Positions 1 to 8,542 of a stretch of 64,000 nt of DNA are shown here, in pieces. Location: the NCBI RefSeq assembly GCF_001039005.1, contig NZ_LDWR01000023.1, positions 50,724 through 114,723 on the forward strand, in the 5' to 3' direction. Source of the DNA: Burkholderia cepacia (GTDB lineage: Bacteria; Pseudomonadota; Gammaproteobacteria; Burkholderiales; Burkholderiaceae). The notes beneath the pieces are model-generated. The model did no database searches. It was not told where the DNA came from and worked only from the letters and a program-made list of their open reading frames with translations. The translations under genes and the position numbers were made by a program. How positions within the stretch are numbered: position 1 is the stretch's first letter; every line of letters starts with the position of its first letter.

Positions 1-1181
1 AGGTAACCCTCGTAGCGGTTCTGTTCGAGACTGAACTCGACGCCGGCCGTCAGCGTGTGCTGCATGCCGAACAGGTTCGTGCGGCCGGTCACCTCGGTCT
101 GGTTCGCGATGCCGTTCGTCGCGTACTTGCCGCTCTTCGCCTGCAGGCTCAGCATGTTCGGATTCGACGCGAGGATCTGCGGATTCGTCGCCACGTAATC
201 GAGCGTCGTGCGGCCGAACATCGTCGTGTTCTTCAGCTTCCAGTCGTCGTTGATGCGATGCTCGACGCGCACTTCGCCGGTGTCGGTCTGCCCGTAACGA
301 TAGTCGCGCGTGTTCAGCCCGAAGAACTGCCCGCGATCGGTCGGCACCGGCGTGCCGCCCGACGCACGGAACGGCACGCTGAAGTCCGGCATGTCGTACG
401 AGTTCACGTGGTAGTAGCTGACCGTGACCGTGGTCGGCGTGTTCAGCCCGAACACGATCGACGGCGCGACGCCCCAGCGCTTGTTGTACACGTCGTTGCG
501 GCCGGCCTGGTTCGCGTCGTGACCCATCACGTTCAGGCGCACGGCCGTTGTGTCGTTGATCTTGCGGTTCGCGTCGACCGTCGCGCGCTTGTAGCCGTCG
601 GTGCCGAAGCCGATGCTGCTGTTGATGAAGTTGTCGTTCTTCGGCGTCTTCGTGACGATGTCGACGCTGCCGCCCACCGAGCCGCGGCCCGCGTAGACCG
701 AATCGGGGCCCTTGATCACGCTGATCTGCTCGACCGCGAACGTCTCGCGGTTCTGCAGCCCCGAGTCGCGCATTCCGTCGACGAAGATCGAGTTGCGCGA
801 TTCGAAGCCGCGGATCACCGGACGGTCGGCCGACGGGTTCGCGGCCGCATCGCCGCCGAGGAACGTGATGCCCGGCACCGAACGCAGCGCGTCCGCGAAC
901 GACGTGACGTTCTTTTCCTTGATCAACTGCTCGGGGATCACCGTCACCGAACGCGGTGTATCGAGCAGCGGCGCGGTGAACTTGTACGACGGCGAACGCT
1001 TCACCTGCATGTCCGACAGCGCGGACGACTGGACCGCGATCGTCGGCAGCGTCGCAGGTGCGTCGGTGACAGGAGCGGAGGCGGGAGCGGTTTCGGCGGA
1101 GGCGAGCAGCGGCGTCAGGAAAACGGAGCAGGTCAGCGCCGACACGAGGGCGCGAGGCCTCGTCTTGAACTGGGCAGGCAT
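1..1181 (-). CDS. TonB-dependent catecholate siderophore receptor, Fiu type (partial, C-terminus outside window)
   Basis: Outer-membrane receptor for ferric catecholate-type siderophores, energised by TonB/ExbBD. About 393 residues from the N-terminus are visible; the rest of the barrel lies beyond base 1. An N-terminal signal peptide (about residues 1-29, ending ...LLASA) is followed by a plug domain with the segments YKFTAPLLDTPRSVTVIPE, ADALRSVPGITF, RPVIRGFESRNSIFVDGMRD and VIKGPDSVYAGRGSVGGSV, which closely follow E. coli Fiu from memory. The exact siderophore cannot be read from the sequence. The start at 1181 has no strong ribosome binding site. Iron (Fur) control is likely for the family, and a weak Fur-like stretch lies upstream. 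Confidence 0.88.
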   Translation of the reverse strand, partial: MPAQFKTRPRALVSALTCSVFLTPLLASAETAPASAPVTDAPATLPTIAVQSSALSDMQVKRSPSYKFTAPLLDTPRSVTVIPEQLIKEKNVTSFADALRSVPGITFLGGDAAANPSADRPVIRGFESRNSIFVDGMRDSGLQNRETFAVEQISVIKGPDSVYAGRGSVGGSVDIVTKTPKNDNFINSSIGFGTDGYKRATVDANRKINDTTAVRLNVMGHDANQAGRNDVYNKRWGVAPSIVFGLNTPTTVTVSYYHVNSYDMPDFSVPFRASGGTPVPTDRGQFFGLNTRDYRYGQTDTGEVRVEHRINDDWKLKNTTMFGRTTLDYVATNPQILASNPNMLSLQAKSGKYATNGIANQTEVTGRTNLFGMQHTLTAGVEFSLEQNRYEGY

Positions 1182-1261
1182 ATCGGGAAGCAACGGAAGG
1201 TTCGGTGATCGGGCGCGTTTTCTCGATGCGGGCAGTACTGGCCGGAACATCGGAGTACGTC

Positions 1262-1285
1262 AATGTAAATGCGTATGATTCGCGT
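1262..1285 (-). promoter_or_regulatory. Possible Fur-like site upstream of the siderophore receptor
   Basis: The plus-strand stretch AATGTAAATGCGTATGATTC is an AT-rich island with partial dyad character, lying about 80-105 bp upstream of the receptor start. It resembles the GATAATGATAATCATTATC Fur consensus only loosely. The surrounding 1182-1505 interval (324 bp) holds the divergent promoters of the receptor and the asparaginase; I see no gene in it. Confidence 0.3.
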
Positions 1286-1505
1286 TAGCGGTCGCAATTG
1301 TACGAATTAGACCCAAATATGTAAACACTTGAATGGTTTTTGTACTAAATCAGTCAGGTTTTCGTGGGCGGCGCAGCTGCCTTTGCGTCGCGTGCAACAC
1401 CGCTTTCCATGGCTCGACCGGCGCGCGGCGGCGACGACTCGATACACTGCGGTACCGGTTGGACGGGCCCCGGCAAGCAGGCCCCGAGCAAGGAGACAAC
1501 ACACG

Positions 1506-2570
1506 ATGGACACCCAACGCGCAGCGGTCGTCACGTACCGCGGCAATGCGATCGAGAACACGCACGTCGCCCATGTGGCAGTGGTCGATGCCCGCGGCCG
1601 GTTGCTGGCCCGGTTCGGCGATCCGTTCCGGATGACGCTCGCGCGCTCGGCGGCCAAGCCTGCGCAGGCGCTGTCGGTGATCGAGACGGGCGCGCCCGAG
1701 CGCTTCGGCTTCGACGACGCGGACATCGCGCTGATGTGCGCGTCGCACAGCAGCGAGGACCGGCATATCGAACGCACGCGGGCGATGCTGGCCAAGGCGG
1801 CCGCGCACGAATCGGACTTGCGTTGCGGCGGCCATCCGCCGTTGTCCGACGCGGTGTACCGGTCGTGGATCAAGCGCGACTACACGCCGACCGGCGTGTG
1901 CAGCAACTGTTCGGGCAAGCACGTCGGGATGCTGGCCGGCGCGCGGGCGATCGGTGCCGCGATGGCCGACTACCATCTGCCCGACCATCCGATGCAGGTG
2001 CGCGTGAAGCATGTCTTGGCCGACGCGTGCGGGTTGCGCGACGACGAAGTCGACTGGGCGATCGACGGCTGCAACCTGCCGACGCCGGCTTTTTCGCTGG
2101 ATCGGTTGGCACGTCTCTATGCATCGCTGGCCGACGGCGCGGACACGGTGGAAGCGGGCGGCGGGGCGATCACCGAGCGCGTTCGCGCGCTGGCACGCAT
2201 TCATCGCGCGATGACCGCACATCCCGAACTGGTCGCCGGCGACGGGCGCTATTGCACGGTGCTGATGAACGCGTTCGACGGGCAGGTCGTCGGCAAGCTC
2301 GGCGCGGATGCGTGCTACGGGATCGGCGTGCGTGCATCGGAACGCACGCGGCAGCTCGGTGCCGACGGCGCGCTCGGCCTGTCGGTGAAGATCGAGGACG
2401 GCAATCTCGACGTGCTCTACATGGTCGTCAGCGAACTCCTCGAGCGGTTGCAGATCGGCACGTCCGAGCAACGCGCGCAACTGGCCGGCTTTCATCGGCC
2501 GCGGATGCTCAATACGAAGGGCGTCGAGATTGGGCACGTCGCGTTCCCGTTCGAATTGCAGCCGGCCTAG
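1506..2570 (+). CDS. L-asparaginase, Rhizobium etli type (asparaginase II family)
   Basis: Hydrolyses L-asparagine to aspartate and ammonia in the cytoplasm. 354 residues, no signal peptide. It belongs to the family of R. etli ReAIV/ReAV (Pfam Asparaginase_II), not to E. coli AnsA/AnsB. Residues I recall as catalytic or zinc-binding in ReAV sit at the same numbers: Ser48 and Lys51 (RSAAK), Ser80 (ASHSSEDRH), Cys135 and Lys138 (CSNCSGKH), Cys189 (DGC), plus a lysine at 264 (GKLGADACYG). The start at 1506 is chosen because AAGGAG lies 11 bases upstream; the frame remains open further 5' but without a site. It heads an asparagine-use island with LysR, aspA and ansP. Confidence 0.9.
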   Translation: MDTQRAAVVTYRGNAIENTHVAHVAVVDARGRLLARFGDPFRMTLARSAAKPAQALSVIETGAPERFGFDDADIALMCASHSSEDRHIERTRAMLAKAAAHESDLRCGGHPPLSDAVYRSWIKRDYTPTGVCSNCSGKHVGMLAGARAIGAAMADYHLPDHPMQVRVKHVLADACGLRDDEVDWAIDGCNLPTPAFSLDRLARLYASLADGADTVEAGGGAITERVRALARIHRAMTAHPELVAGDGRYCTVLMNAFDGQVVGKLGADACYGIGVRASERTRQLGADGALGLSVKIEDGNLDVLYMVVSELLERLQIGTSEQRAQLAGFHRPRMLNTKGVEIGHVAFPFELQPA

Positions 2571-2664
2571 CCTGAATGCCGACACCGCGCCGATGCCGCC
2601 GGCCCGCGATCCGGGCGGCGTGCGTCGGCGCCCGCCTGCGCGCTGACCGATGCGGACGCGCGCG

Positions 2665-3639
2665 CTACGCGCGTTCGCCGCGAATCTTCGTCAGCTCCCG
2701 TTCCGACAGCTCGCCGATCTGCGCGAGGTGCTCCGCGAGAAAATCCTTCAGCACGCGCAGCTTCGTCGAGCTGCGCCGGTTCGCCAGATACGCGATGTAG
2801 ATGAATTCGCCCGTCAGCCGGTTCTGCAGCCGGTAGCGCGGCAGCACGGCTTCGAGCCGGCCGCTCGCGAGCAGGTCGCGCACCAGCCAGATCTCGAACT
2901 CCGCGATGCCGAGCCCCGCGCAGGTCGCTTCGAGCAGCAGCTCCGAATGGTCGGTGACGAGATTGCCGGCCGGCAGCACGCTGTGCTGCGCGTCGCCGTT
3001 CACGAGATCCCAGCGCGGATCGCCTTCGGGGTGCACGTAACGCAGGCAGTTGTGATGCTTCAGGTCGTCCGGCGTCGACGGGCGCCCGCAGCGGTCGAGA
3101 TAGCCGGGCGTCGCGCACAGGATGCTGTCGTTGCGCGACAGCCGGTGGACGACCAGGTTGTCCAGGTAGTTCTCGCCCTCGTGAATGTCGAGATCGAAGC
3201 CGCCGGCCACGAGGTCGTTGTGGTTGTCGGTGAGCCGCACGTCGAGCTGGATCGTCGGATAGCGCGCGAGAAACGGCGCGACCAGCGGCGCGAGGTGACG
3301 GCGGCCGAACGCGACCGGCGCGGTGAGCTTCAACGGGCCGCTCGGCCGCGCATTCAGCTCGGCGACGACACGCAGCGTGTCGTCGAGATCGGCGATCAGC
3401 GTGACGGCGCGTTCCAGGTAGATGTGGCCGGCCTCGGTCAGCGTCACGCTGTGCGTGGAGCGGTGCAGCAGCGCGACGCCGAGCGATTCCTCGATGGCCG
3501 TCACCTTGCGCGCGACGGTCGACGTCGACACGTGCATCTCCTTCGCGACCGCCGAAAAACTCCCTGTTTCGACCACCCTGACGAACGCGCGCATCGCGCC
3601 CACGTGGTCGATGCCGGTTTCTCTCGCGCCTTTTTTCAT
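2665..3639 (-). CDS. LysR-family regulator, divergent from aspA
   Basis: 324-residue LysR-type transcription factor. The N-terminal helix-turn-helix covers about residues 12-70 (AMRAFVRVVETGSFSAVAKE, STSTVARKVTAIEESLGVALL), followed by a periplasmic-binding-like effector domain. The start MKKGARETG at 3639 is preferred over an upstream in-frame ATG at 3753 because the extension is unlike LysR N-termini and would run through the promoter region of aspA. Divergent placement 141 bp from aspA suggests it controls aspA and perhaps the flanking asparaginase and ansP. The effector is unknown; aspartate or asparagine is a guess from context. Confidence 0.88.
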   Translation of the reverse strand: MKKGARETGIDHVGAMRAFVRVVETGSFSAVAKEMHVSTSTVARKVTAIEESLGVALLHRSTHSVTLTEAGHIYLERAVTLIADLDDTLRVVAELNARPSGPLKLTAPVAFGRRHLAPLVAPFLARYPTIQLDVRLTDNHNDLVAGGFDLDIHEGENYLDNLVVHRLSRNDSILCATPGYLDRCGRPSTPDDLKHHNCLRYVHPEGDPRWDLVNGDAQHSVLPAGNLVTDHSELLLEATCAGLGIAEFEIWLVRDLLASGRLEAVLPRYRLQNRLTGEFIYIAYLANRRSSTKLRVLKDFLAEHLAQIGELSERELTKIRGERA

Positions 3640-3701
3640 TCGATTCTCGCTGTTGCGTCCCACGCAAAACCGCTTTCGATAATACAGAAGCGAGCTTGTT
3701 T

Positions 3702-3723
3702 TTGCAAAGGCATAGAATGCGAA
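3702..3723. promoter_or_regulatory. Candidate LysR operator between the LysR gene and aspA
   Basis: TTGCA, 11 bases, then TGCGAA: an imperfect inverted repeat (TTGCA/TTCGCA) with the T-N11-A spacing of LysR boxes, in the 141-bp divergent intergenic region about 60 bp upstream of aspA. Confidence 0.35.
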
Positions 3724-3780
3724 CCCGTCGCGTCGGGAAGCGGCGCACGACAAGCGGCAAGAGACATTCAGGAGGGCACG

Positions 3781-5187
3781 ATGGCAGAAAACGGGTTCCG
3801 CGTCGAAGCGGATCTTTTAGGTAAACGAAGCATTCCGGACGAGGTCTATTACGGCGTCCATACGCTGCGCGCGAAAGAGAATTTCGACATCTCGGGCCGC
3901 AGTATCGCGACGCTCCCGTACCTCGTGCTGGCGCTCGCGGCCGTGAAGGAAGCCGCGGCCGACGCCAACTGCGAGCTCGGGCTGCTGCCGCAGCCGTATC
4001 GCGATGCGATCGCCGCCGCGTGCGTCGAGATCCGCGAGGGCCGTCTGCACGACCAGTTCGTCGTCGACGTCATCCAGGGCGGGGCCGGCACGTCGACCAA
4101 CATGAACGCGAACGAGGTGATCTGCAACCGTGCGCTCGAAATCATGGGGCATGCACGCGGGCAGTACGAATACCTGCACCCGAACGAGCACGTCAATCTC
4201 GCGCAGAGCACGAACGACGTCTATCCGACCGCGATCCGGATCGCGACGTGTTTCGCGGTCGAGCACCTGCTCGAAGCGATGGGGCGCCTGCGCGATGCGT
4301 TCGCGGAGAAGGCTGACGCGTTCGCGGGCCTGCTGAAGCTCGGCCGCACGCAGTTGCAGGACGCGGTGCCGATGACGCTCGGCCAGGAATTCTCGACCTA
4401 TGCGGTGATGCTGACCGAAGACATCGCGCGCCTGCAGGAAGCCGGCTGGCTGATTCGCGAGATCAATCTCGGCGCGACCGCGATCGGCACCGGGATCACC
4501 GCGCATCCGCAGTACGCGGAGAAGGCGCTGGCGGCGCTGCGGCGCATCACCGGGCTCGACCTGAGCACCGCGCCGAACCTGATCGAGGCGACGCAGGATT
4601 GCGGCGCGTTCGTGCAGGTGTCGGGTGTGCTCAAGCGGATCGCCGTCAAGCTGTCGAAGATCTGCAACGACCTGCGGCTGCTGTCGAGCGGCCCGCGCGC
4701 GGGCTTCGGCGAGATCAACCTGCCGCCCATGCAGGCCGGTTCGTCGATCATGCCGGGCAAGGTGAACCCGGTGATCCCGGAAGTCGTCAACCAGGTTGCG
4801 TTCGAGGTGTTCGGCAACGACCTGACCGTGACCTTCGCCGCCGAGGCCGGACAGCTTCAGCTCAACGCGTTCGAACCGGTGATCGCCAGCGCGCTGTTCC
4901 GCAGCTTCAGCCATCTGACCGCGGCCTGTACGACGCTCGCGGAGCGGTGCGTGAGCGGGATCACCGCGAATCCCGAGCGGCTGCGCGAAACGATGGAGCG
5001 CTCGGTCGCGCTCGCGACCGCGCTGAACCCGTACATCGGCTACAAGAACGCGACGGTCGTCGCGGCCGAAGCGCACGCGAGCGGCAAGTCGGTCCGCGAG
5101 GTCGTGCTGGAGCGCCAGCTGATGACCGACGCGGAACTCGACGACGCGCTGCGGCCCGAAGCGCTGATCCGGCCGCGCGTGCTGTGA
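3781..5187 (+). CDS. aspA: Aspartate ammonia-lyase (aspartase)
   Basis: Converts L-aspartate to fumarate and ammonia, feeding the TCA cycle. 468 residues, the normal length for aspartase of the fumarase/aspartase superfamily. Seen: the flexible active-site loop signature [11 protein letters not shown] at about residues 320-330, [14 protein letters not shown] (about residue 100) and the [13 protein letters not shown] segment (about 140). [11 protein letters not shown] together with [14 protein letters not shown] fits aspartase, though fumarase C is close. The start at 3781 has AGGAGGG 5-11 bases upstream; the frame is open far upstream but that would run over the antisense LysR gene. Pairing with asparaginase and AnsP supports aspartase. 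Confidence 0.93.
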   Translation: MAENGFRVEADLLGKRSIPDEVYYGVHTLRAKENFDISGRSIATLPYLVLALAAVKEAAADANCELGLLPQPYRDAIAAACVEIREGRLHDQFVVDVIQGGAGTSTNMNANEVICNRALEIMGHARGQYEYLHPNEHVNLAQSTNDVYPTAIRIATCFAVEHLLEAMGRLRDAFAEKADAFAGLLKLGRTQLQDAVPMTLGQEFSTYAVMLTEDIARLQEAGWLIREINLGATAIGTGITAHPQYAEKALAALRRITGLDLSTAPNLIEATQDCGAFVQVSGVLKRIAVKLSKICNDLRLLSSGPRAGFGEINLPPMQAGSSIMPGKVNPVIPEVVNQVAFEVFGNDLTVTFAAEAGQLQLNAFEPVIASALFRSFSHLTAACTTLAERCVSGITANPERLRETMERSVALATALNPYIGYKNATVVAAEAHASGKSVREVVLERQLMTDAELDDALRPEALIRPRVL

Positions 5188-5190
5188 CAC

Positions 5191-5273
5191 CGGCCGCGCG
5201 GCGCCGGCGCCTGCCGCCGGCGGCCCGCGCGCGGCCGTTCCAATCGTTCCAGAAGCGCCCCCGCGCGGGGCGC
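5191..5273 (+). other. Two strong GC-rich stem-loops between aspA and ansP
   Basis: CGGCCGCGCG (5191-5200) pairs perfectly with CGCGCGGCCG (5228-5237) around a further GC-rich palindromic core, and GCGCCCC (5255-5261) pairs with GGGGCGC (5267-5273). No T-run follows. These could attenuate read-through or protect the aspA mRNA 3' end while ansP is translated from its own site (GGAG at 5288-5291). Confidence 0.4.
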
Positions 5274-5299
5274 GATACATCAATAAATGGAGACTCACA

Positions 5300-6802
5300 A
5301 TGAAACACACCAGCGAGCGGCCGGTCGATCCGGCCGGCGGCGCGGATGCCCGTCATGCCGACCCCGATGCGATGTTCGCGTCGCACGAAGCCGGTTATGC
5401 GAAGCAGTTGAAGCCGCGGCACGTGCAGATGATCGCGATGGGCGGCGCGATCGGCACCGGCCTCTTTCTCGGCGCGGGCGGACGCCTGCAGAGCGCGGGG
5501 CCCGCGCTGGCGCTCGTGTATCTCGTCTGCGGCGTGTTCGCGTTCCTGATCATGCGCGCGCTCGGCGAGCTCGTGATGCATCGGCCGACCAGCGGCAGCT
5601 TCGCGTCGTATGCACGGGAGTTCATGGGCGAGCGCGCATCGTTCGTCGCGGGCTGGATGTACTACCTGAACTGGGCAACCACCGGCATCGTCGACATCAC
5701 CGCGGTCGCGATCTACATGAAGTACTGGGCCGTGTTCACGGACGTGCCGCAATGGGTGTTCGCGCTCGGCGCGCTCGGGATCGTGTCGGTGATGAACATG
5801 ATCGGCGTGAAGGTGTTCGGCGAGATGGAGTTCTGGTTCTCGCTCGTCAAGGTGGGGACGCTCGCGGTGTTTCTCGCGGTCGGTGCCGTGTTCCTCGCGA
5901 GCGGCCATCCGGTCGCCGGCCAGATGCCGGGGCTCCACCTGGTCGCGGATCACGGCGGGATCTTTCCGCATGGGATCCTGCCGGCCGTGCTGATCGTGCA
6001 GGGCGTCGTGTTCGCGTATGCGAGCATCGAGCTCGTCGGCGTCGCGGCGGGCGAGACCGCCGATGCGCGCAAGGTGTTGCCGAAGGCCATCAACAGCGTG
6101 ATGTGGCGCATTGCGCTGTTCTACGTCGGCTCGGTCGTGCTGTTGACGATGCTGCTGCCGTGGACCGCGTACAGCTCGCACGAAAGCCCGTTCGTGACGT
6201 TCTTCAGCAAGCTCGGCGTGCCGTACGTCGGCACCGTGATGAACGTCGTGGTGCTGACCGCCGCGCTGTCGAGCCTGAACTCCGGCCTCTATTCGACCGG
6301 GCGCGTGCTGCGTTCGCTCGCGATGGGCGGGTCGGCGCCGCGCTTCGTGTCGCGGATGAACGCACGCGGCGTGCCGTACGGCGGGATCCTGATCACGGTC
6401 GCGATCAATGCGATCGGCGTGCCGCTGAACTACATCGTGCCGGCCCAGGCGTTCGAGATCGTGCTGAACATGGCGTCGCTCGGGATCATCACGACCTGGG
6501 GCTTCATCGTGATGTGCCAGATCCTGTTCCGCCGCGCGGTCGATCGCGGCGAGCTGCAGGCCGTATCGTTCCGGATGCCCGGCGCGCCGTTCACGTCGTG
6601 GCTCACGCTGGTTTTCCTCGTCGGCGTGCTGGTGCTGATGGCGTTCGACTATCCGGGCGGGACGTGGACCGTCGCGACGATTCCGGTCGTCGTGCTCGCG
6701 CTGGTGATCGGCTGGAAGCTGGCGAAGCGCGGCGTCGCGCGCGAGCGGGCGGTTGCCGCGCCCGTGGCGCGTACCGTCGCCGATCCGGCGCGGAACGCTT
6801 GA
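5300..6802 (+). CDS. ansP: L-asparagine permease
   Basis: Inner-membrane amino-acid/proton symporter of the APC superfamily (AAT family), importing asparagine. 500 residues with about 12 membrane segments. Long stretches match E. coli AnsP from memory: [79 protein letters not shown] and [20 protein letters not shown]. The charged N-terminal tail (about 45 residues) is cytosolic. It lies 112 bp after aspA on the same strand, so import, deamidation and deamination of asparagine are encoded together. Confidence 0.93.
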   Translation: MKHTSERPVDPAGGADARHADPDAMFASHEAGYAKQLKPRHVQMIAMGGAIGTGLFLGAGGRLQSAGPALALVYLVCGVFAFLIMRALGELVMHRPTSGSFASYAREFMGERASFVAGWMYYLNWATTGIVDITAVAIYMKYWAVFTDVPQWVFALGALGIVSVMNMIGVKVFGEMEFWFSLVKVGTLAVFLAVGAVFLASGHPVAGQMPGLHLVADHGGIFPHGILPAVLIVQGVVFAYASIELVGVAAGETADARKVLPKAINSVMWRIALFYVGSVVLLTMLLPWTAYSSHESPFVTFFSKLGVPYVGTVMNVVVLTAALSSLNSGLYSTGRVLRSLAMGGSAPRFVSRMNARGVPYGGILITVAINAIGVPLNYIVPAQAFEIVLNMASLGIITTWGFIVMCQILFRRAVDRGELQAVSFRMPGAPFTSWLTLVFLVGVLVLMAFDYPGGTWTVATIPVVVLALVIGWKLAKRGVARERAVAAPVARTVADPARNA

Positions 6803-6816
6803 CGAATCGCGCCGGT

Positions 6817-6844
6817 GAAGCCGGTCCGTTCGCGGGCCGGCTTC
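6817..6844. terminator. Stem-loop between convergent ansP and esterase genes
   Basis: GAAGCCGGTCC, 6-base loop, GGGCCGGCTTC: an 11-bp stem with one G-T pair, placed between the stops of two converging genes. No U-run on either strand, so termination strength is uncertain. Confidence 0.5.
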
Positions 6845-6853
6845 CCGGTGCGC

Positions 6854-7537
6854 TCAGTTCAACCCGGTGCGCTCATCGACCCACCGGCCGAAATCGGCGG
6901 CCATTTCCTGGGTCAGTTCATGCCCGGCTTCGTATAGCCGCGTGTCGTGCGCGACACCGAGCGCCGTGAGTTTCGCGTCGGCGGTGTCGGCCCAGGCGAC
7001 GGGCAGCTTGTCGTCGAAGCGGCCGTGCACGATCAGCGCGTGAAGCGGGCGAAGCGCATCGCGCGGCGCGATCAGCGGATCGATTTCCGGCAGGATGCGG
7101 CCGCACAGCACGGCGAACGCGGTGACGTCGTCCGGCGACGTGAGGCCGACGCTCGCGCTCATGATGCCGCCCTGGCTGAAACCGGCGATCACGGTCGGCA
7201 ATGCGGAGCCTGCGCCGTTTTGCGCACGGAATGCACGCAGCAGCGCGATCAGCTGCACGCGGCTTGCGTCCGCGCGGGCCGCGTCGATTTCAGGGCCGTT
7301 CGGGCCGAAGCGCACCGGAAACCACGCGTACTGATTGGGCCCGAACGTGAGCGGGCCGCGCACGAACGCGATCTCGATGCGCGGGTCGATCGCATCGGCA
7401 ATGTTCTGAAGGTTGGTTTCGTTGCCGCCGACGCCATGCAGCAGCAACAGGCGGGCGGCGGGGCGCTCGGCGGCCGGGCGCAGCCGGTACTGGAGGCCTG
7501 AATCGGGTTCGGTGGTCAGCGGCAGGACGTCGGTCAT
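6854..7537 (-). CDS. Alpha/beta-hydrolase, carboxylesterase/phospholipase family
   Basis: 227-residue serine hydrolase of the small carboxylesterase family (Abhydrolase_2). The catalytic triad is visible: Ser in GFSQGG (about residue 121), Asp in GRFDDKLP (about 175) and His in AGHELT (about 208); the oxyanion region is LLLHGVGGNETN (about 31-42). Cytoplasmic, no signal peptide. The natural substrate cannot be told; small acyl esters are usual. It converges on ansP and shows no operon partner. Confidence 0.8.
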   Translation of the reverse strand: MTDVLPLTTEPDSGLQYRLRPAAERPAARLLLLHGVGGNETNLQNIADAIDPRIEIAFVRGPLTFGPNQYAWFPVRFGPNGPEIDAARADASRVQLIALLRAFRAQNGAGSALPTVIAGFSQGGIMSASVGLTSPDDVTAFAVLCGRILPEIDPLIAPRDALRPLHALIVHGRFDDKLPVAWADTADAKLTALGVAHDTRLYEAGHELTQEMAADFGRWVDERTGLN

Positions 7538-7753
7538 TGCGTGGGTCCGGAAAGGGAACGATGCGACAGTCTAGAGCGTGCGGACGGGGAGGTGAATCGC
7601 CGGGTTGCGATTGATTGTTTCCTGGTGGGAATGAATCGGGGAGCGGTTCGTGTCGGGGACAGATTGTCCGTACCGCAGCGCATGGAGCGGGCCGAAGGCA
7701 AAAACCCCCGCGGAAAACCGGCCGATCGGACGACTCGTCATCTTCACGCACAG

Positions 7754-7787
7754 TTGATAAAGTAGATACATTCTGTAGATACGTGAG
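7754..7787 (+). promoter_or_regulatory. vapBC promoter with paired operator repeats
   Basis: Two copies of GTAGATAC, at 7762-7769 and 7775-7782, repeat with a 13-bp period immediately upstream of the antitoxin start. TTGATA (7754-7759) and TAGATA (7776-7781), 16 bp apart, give a plausible -35/-10 pair overlapping the repeats, which fits autorepression by antitoxin or antitoxin-toxin complex. The GTGAGG at 7783-7788 is the ribosome binding site for the ATG at 7797. Confidence 0.5.
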
Positions 7788-7796
7788 GGCGTGAAG

Positions 7797-8039
7797 ATGG
7801 ATATTGCCAAGCTCTTCAAGCATGGCGGATCGCAGGCCGTCCGGCTGCCGAAGGATTTCCGCTTCGAGACGACCGAGGTCAGGATTCGCCGCCACGGAGC
7901 GTCCGTCATTCTCGAACCGGTGCCGCAAGACTGGACATGGCTGACGCCGTTGATCGGTCCGGTCGACGCCGATTTCGAGGCCGCCGCAACAACCCAGCCG
8001 GCCGCTCAAGAACGCCCGGGACTGGACGTGTTTGAATGA
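7797..8039 (+). CDS. vapB: Antitoxin, VapB type (AbrB/MazE-like fold)
   Basis: 80-residue antitoxin. The N-terminal swapped-hairpin DNA-binding domain is recognisable from AKLFKHGGSQAVRLPKDFRF, typical of plasmid VagC/VapB antitoxins. The C-terminal 30 residues (rich in Ala, Pro, Glu) are the likely toxin-binding tail. The last codons overlap the toxin start by ATGA (8036-8039), so the two are translationally coupled. An in-frame GTG six bases upstream is possible, but the ATG is better spaced from GAGG. It likely binds the GTAGATAC repeats upstream. Confidence 0.85.
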   Translation: MDIAKLFKHGGSQAVRLPKDFRFETTEVRIRRHGASVILEPVPQDWTWLTPLIGPVDADFEAAATTQPAAQERPGLDVFE

Positions 8040-8443
8040 AGTTTCTGCTGGAGACCAATGCGGTAATCGCCATTCTCAAAGGCGAGCCGGCCATGTTGAC
8101 CAGGCTGCGTGCGCATCAACCGGCAGATTTCGGCATTCCGGCGATCGTCGCACACGAGCTCTATTACGGCGCTTACAAAAGTCAGCGAGTCGCAGCCAAT
8201 CTGGCACGCGTGGAGGGGCTCCAGTTCGAGGTCGTGTCGTTCGACGCGGAAGATGCTCAGCATGCCGGCGAAATTCGTGCGCAGTTGACCGCGGCAGGCA
8301 CCCCGATCGGTCCGTACGATGCGTTGATCGCGGGGCAGGCGCGTGCGCGACGGCTGGTGCTTGTCACGCATAACACGCGCGAATTCGAGCGAGTCGCCGA
8401 GCTGCAGGTCGAGGATTGGCTCGCAGACGCGCGCGAAAACTGA
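8036..8443 (+). CDS. vapC: PIN-domain ribonuclease toxin, VapC type
   Basis: 135-residue PIN-domain endoribonuclease, toxin of the pair. Seen: the N-terminal strand MKFLLETNAVIAILKG, EL in AHELYYGAYKS (about residue 42), and the C-terminal block GPYDALIAGQARAR followed by LVLVTHNTREFERV. The usual first catalytic Asp (LLDTN) is replaced by Glu6 (LLETN; codon GAG). Glu can still bind a metal, but activity may be reduced. The remaining acidic positions look intact. Activity on tRNA or mRNA is known for the family but untested here. Confidence 0.88.
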   Translation: MKFLLETNAVIAILKGEPAMLTRLRAHQPADFGIPAIVAHELYYGAYKSQRVAANLARVEGLQFEVVSFDAEDAQHAGEIRAQLTAAGTPIGPYDALIAGQARARRLVLVTHNTREFERVAELQVEDWLADAREN

Positions 8444-8542
8444 CCGCATTGCGGTCATCCGGCGACCGGAACGGATTCCCGATCGCCGAATTCGGCTCGC
8501 CACGCGCTCGCGATCCGGCTTGCGAGCGCCGCCCATTTCGCG

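Noticed and set aside
2650..3780. A plus-strand extension that would make aspartase an 845-residue protein.
   Set aside because: The added part is antisense to the LysR gene, with biased Arg/Ala composition. The aspartase start at 3781 has a strong ribosome binding site.
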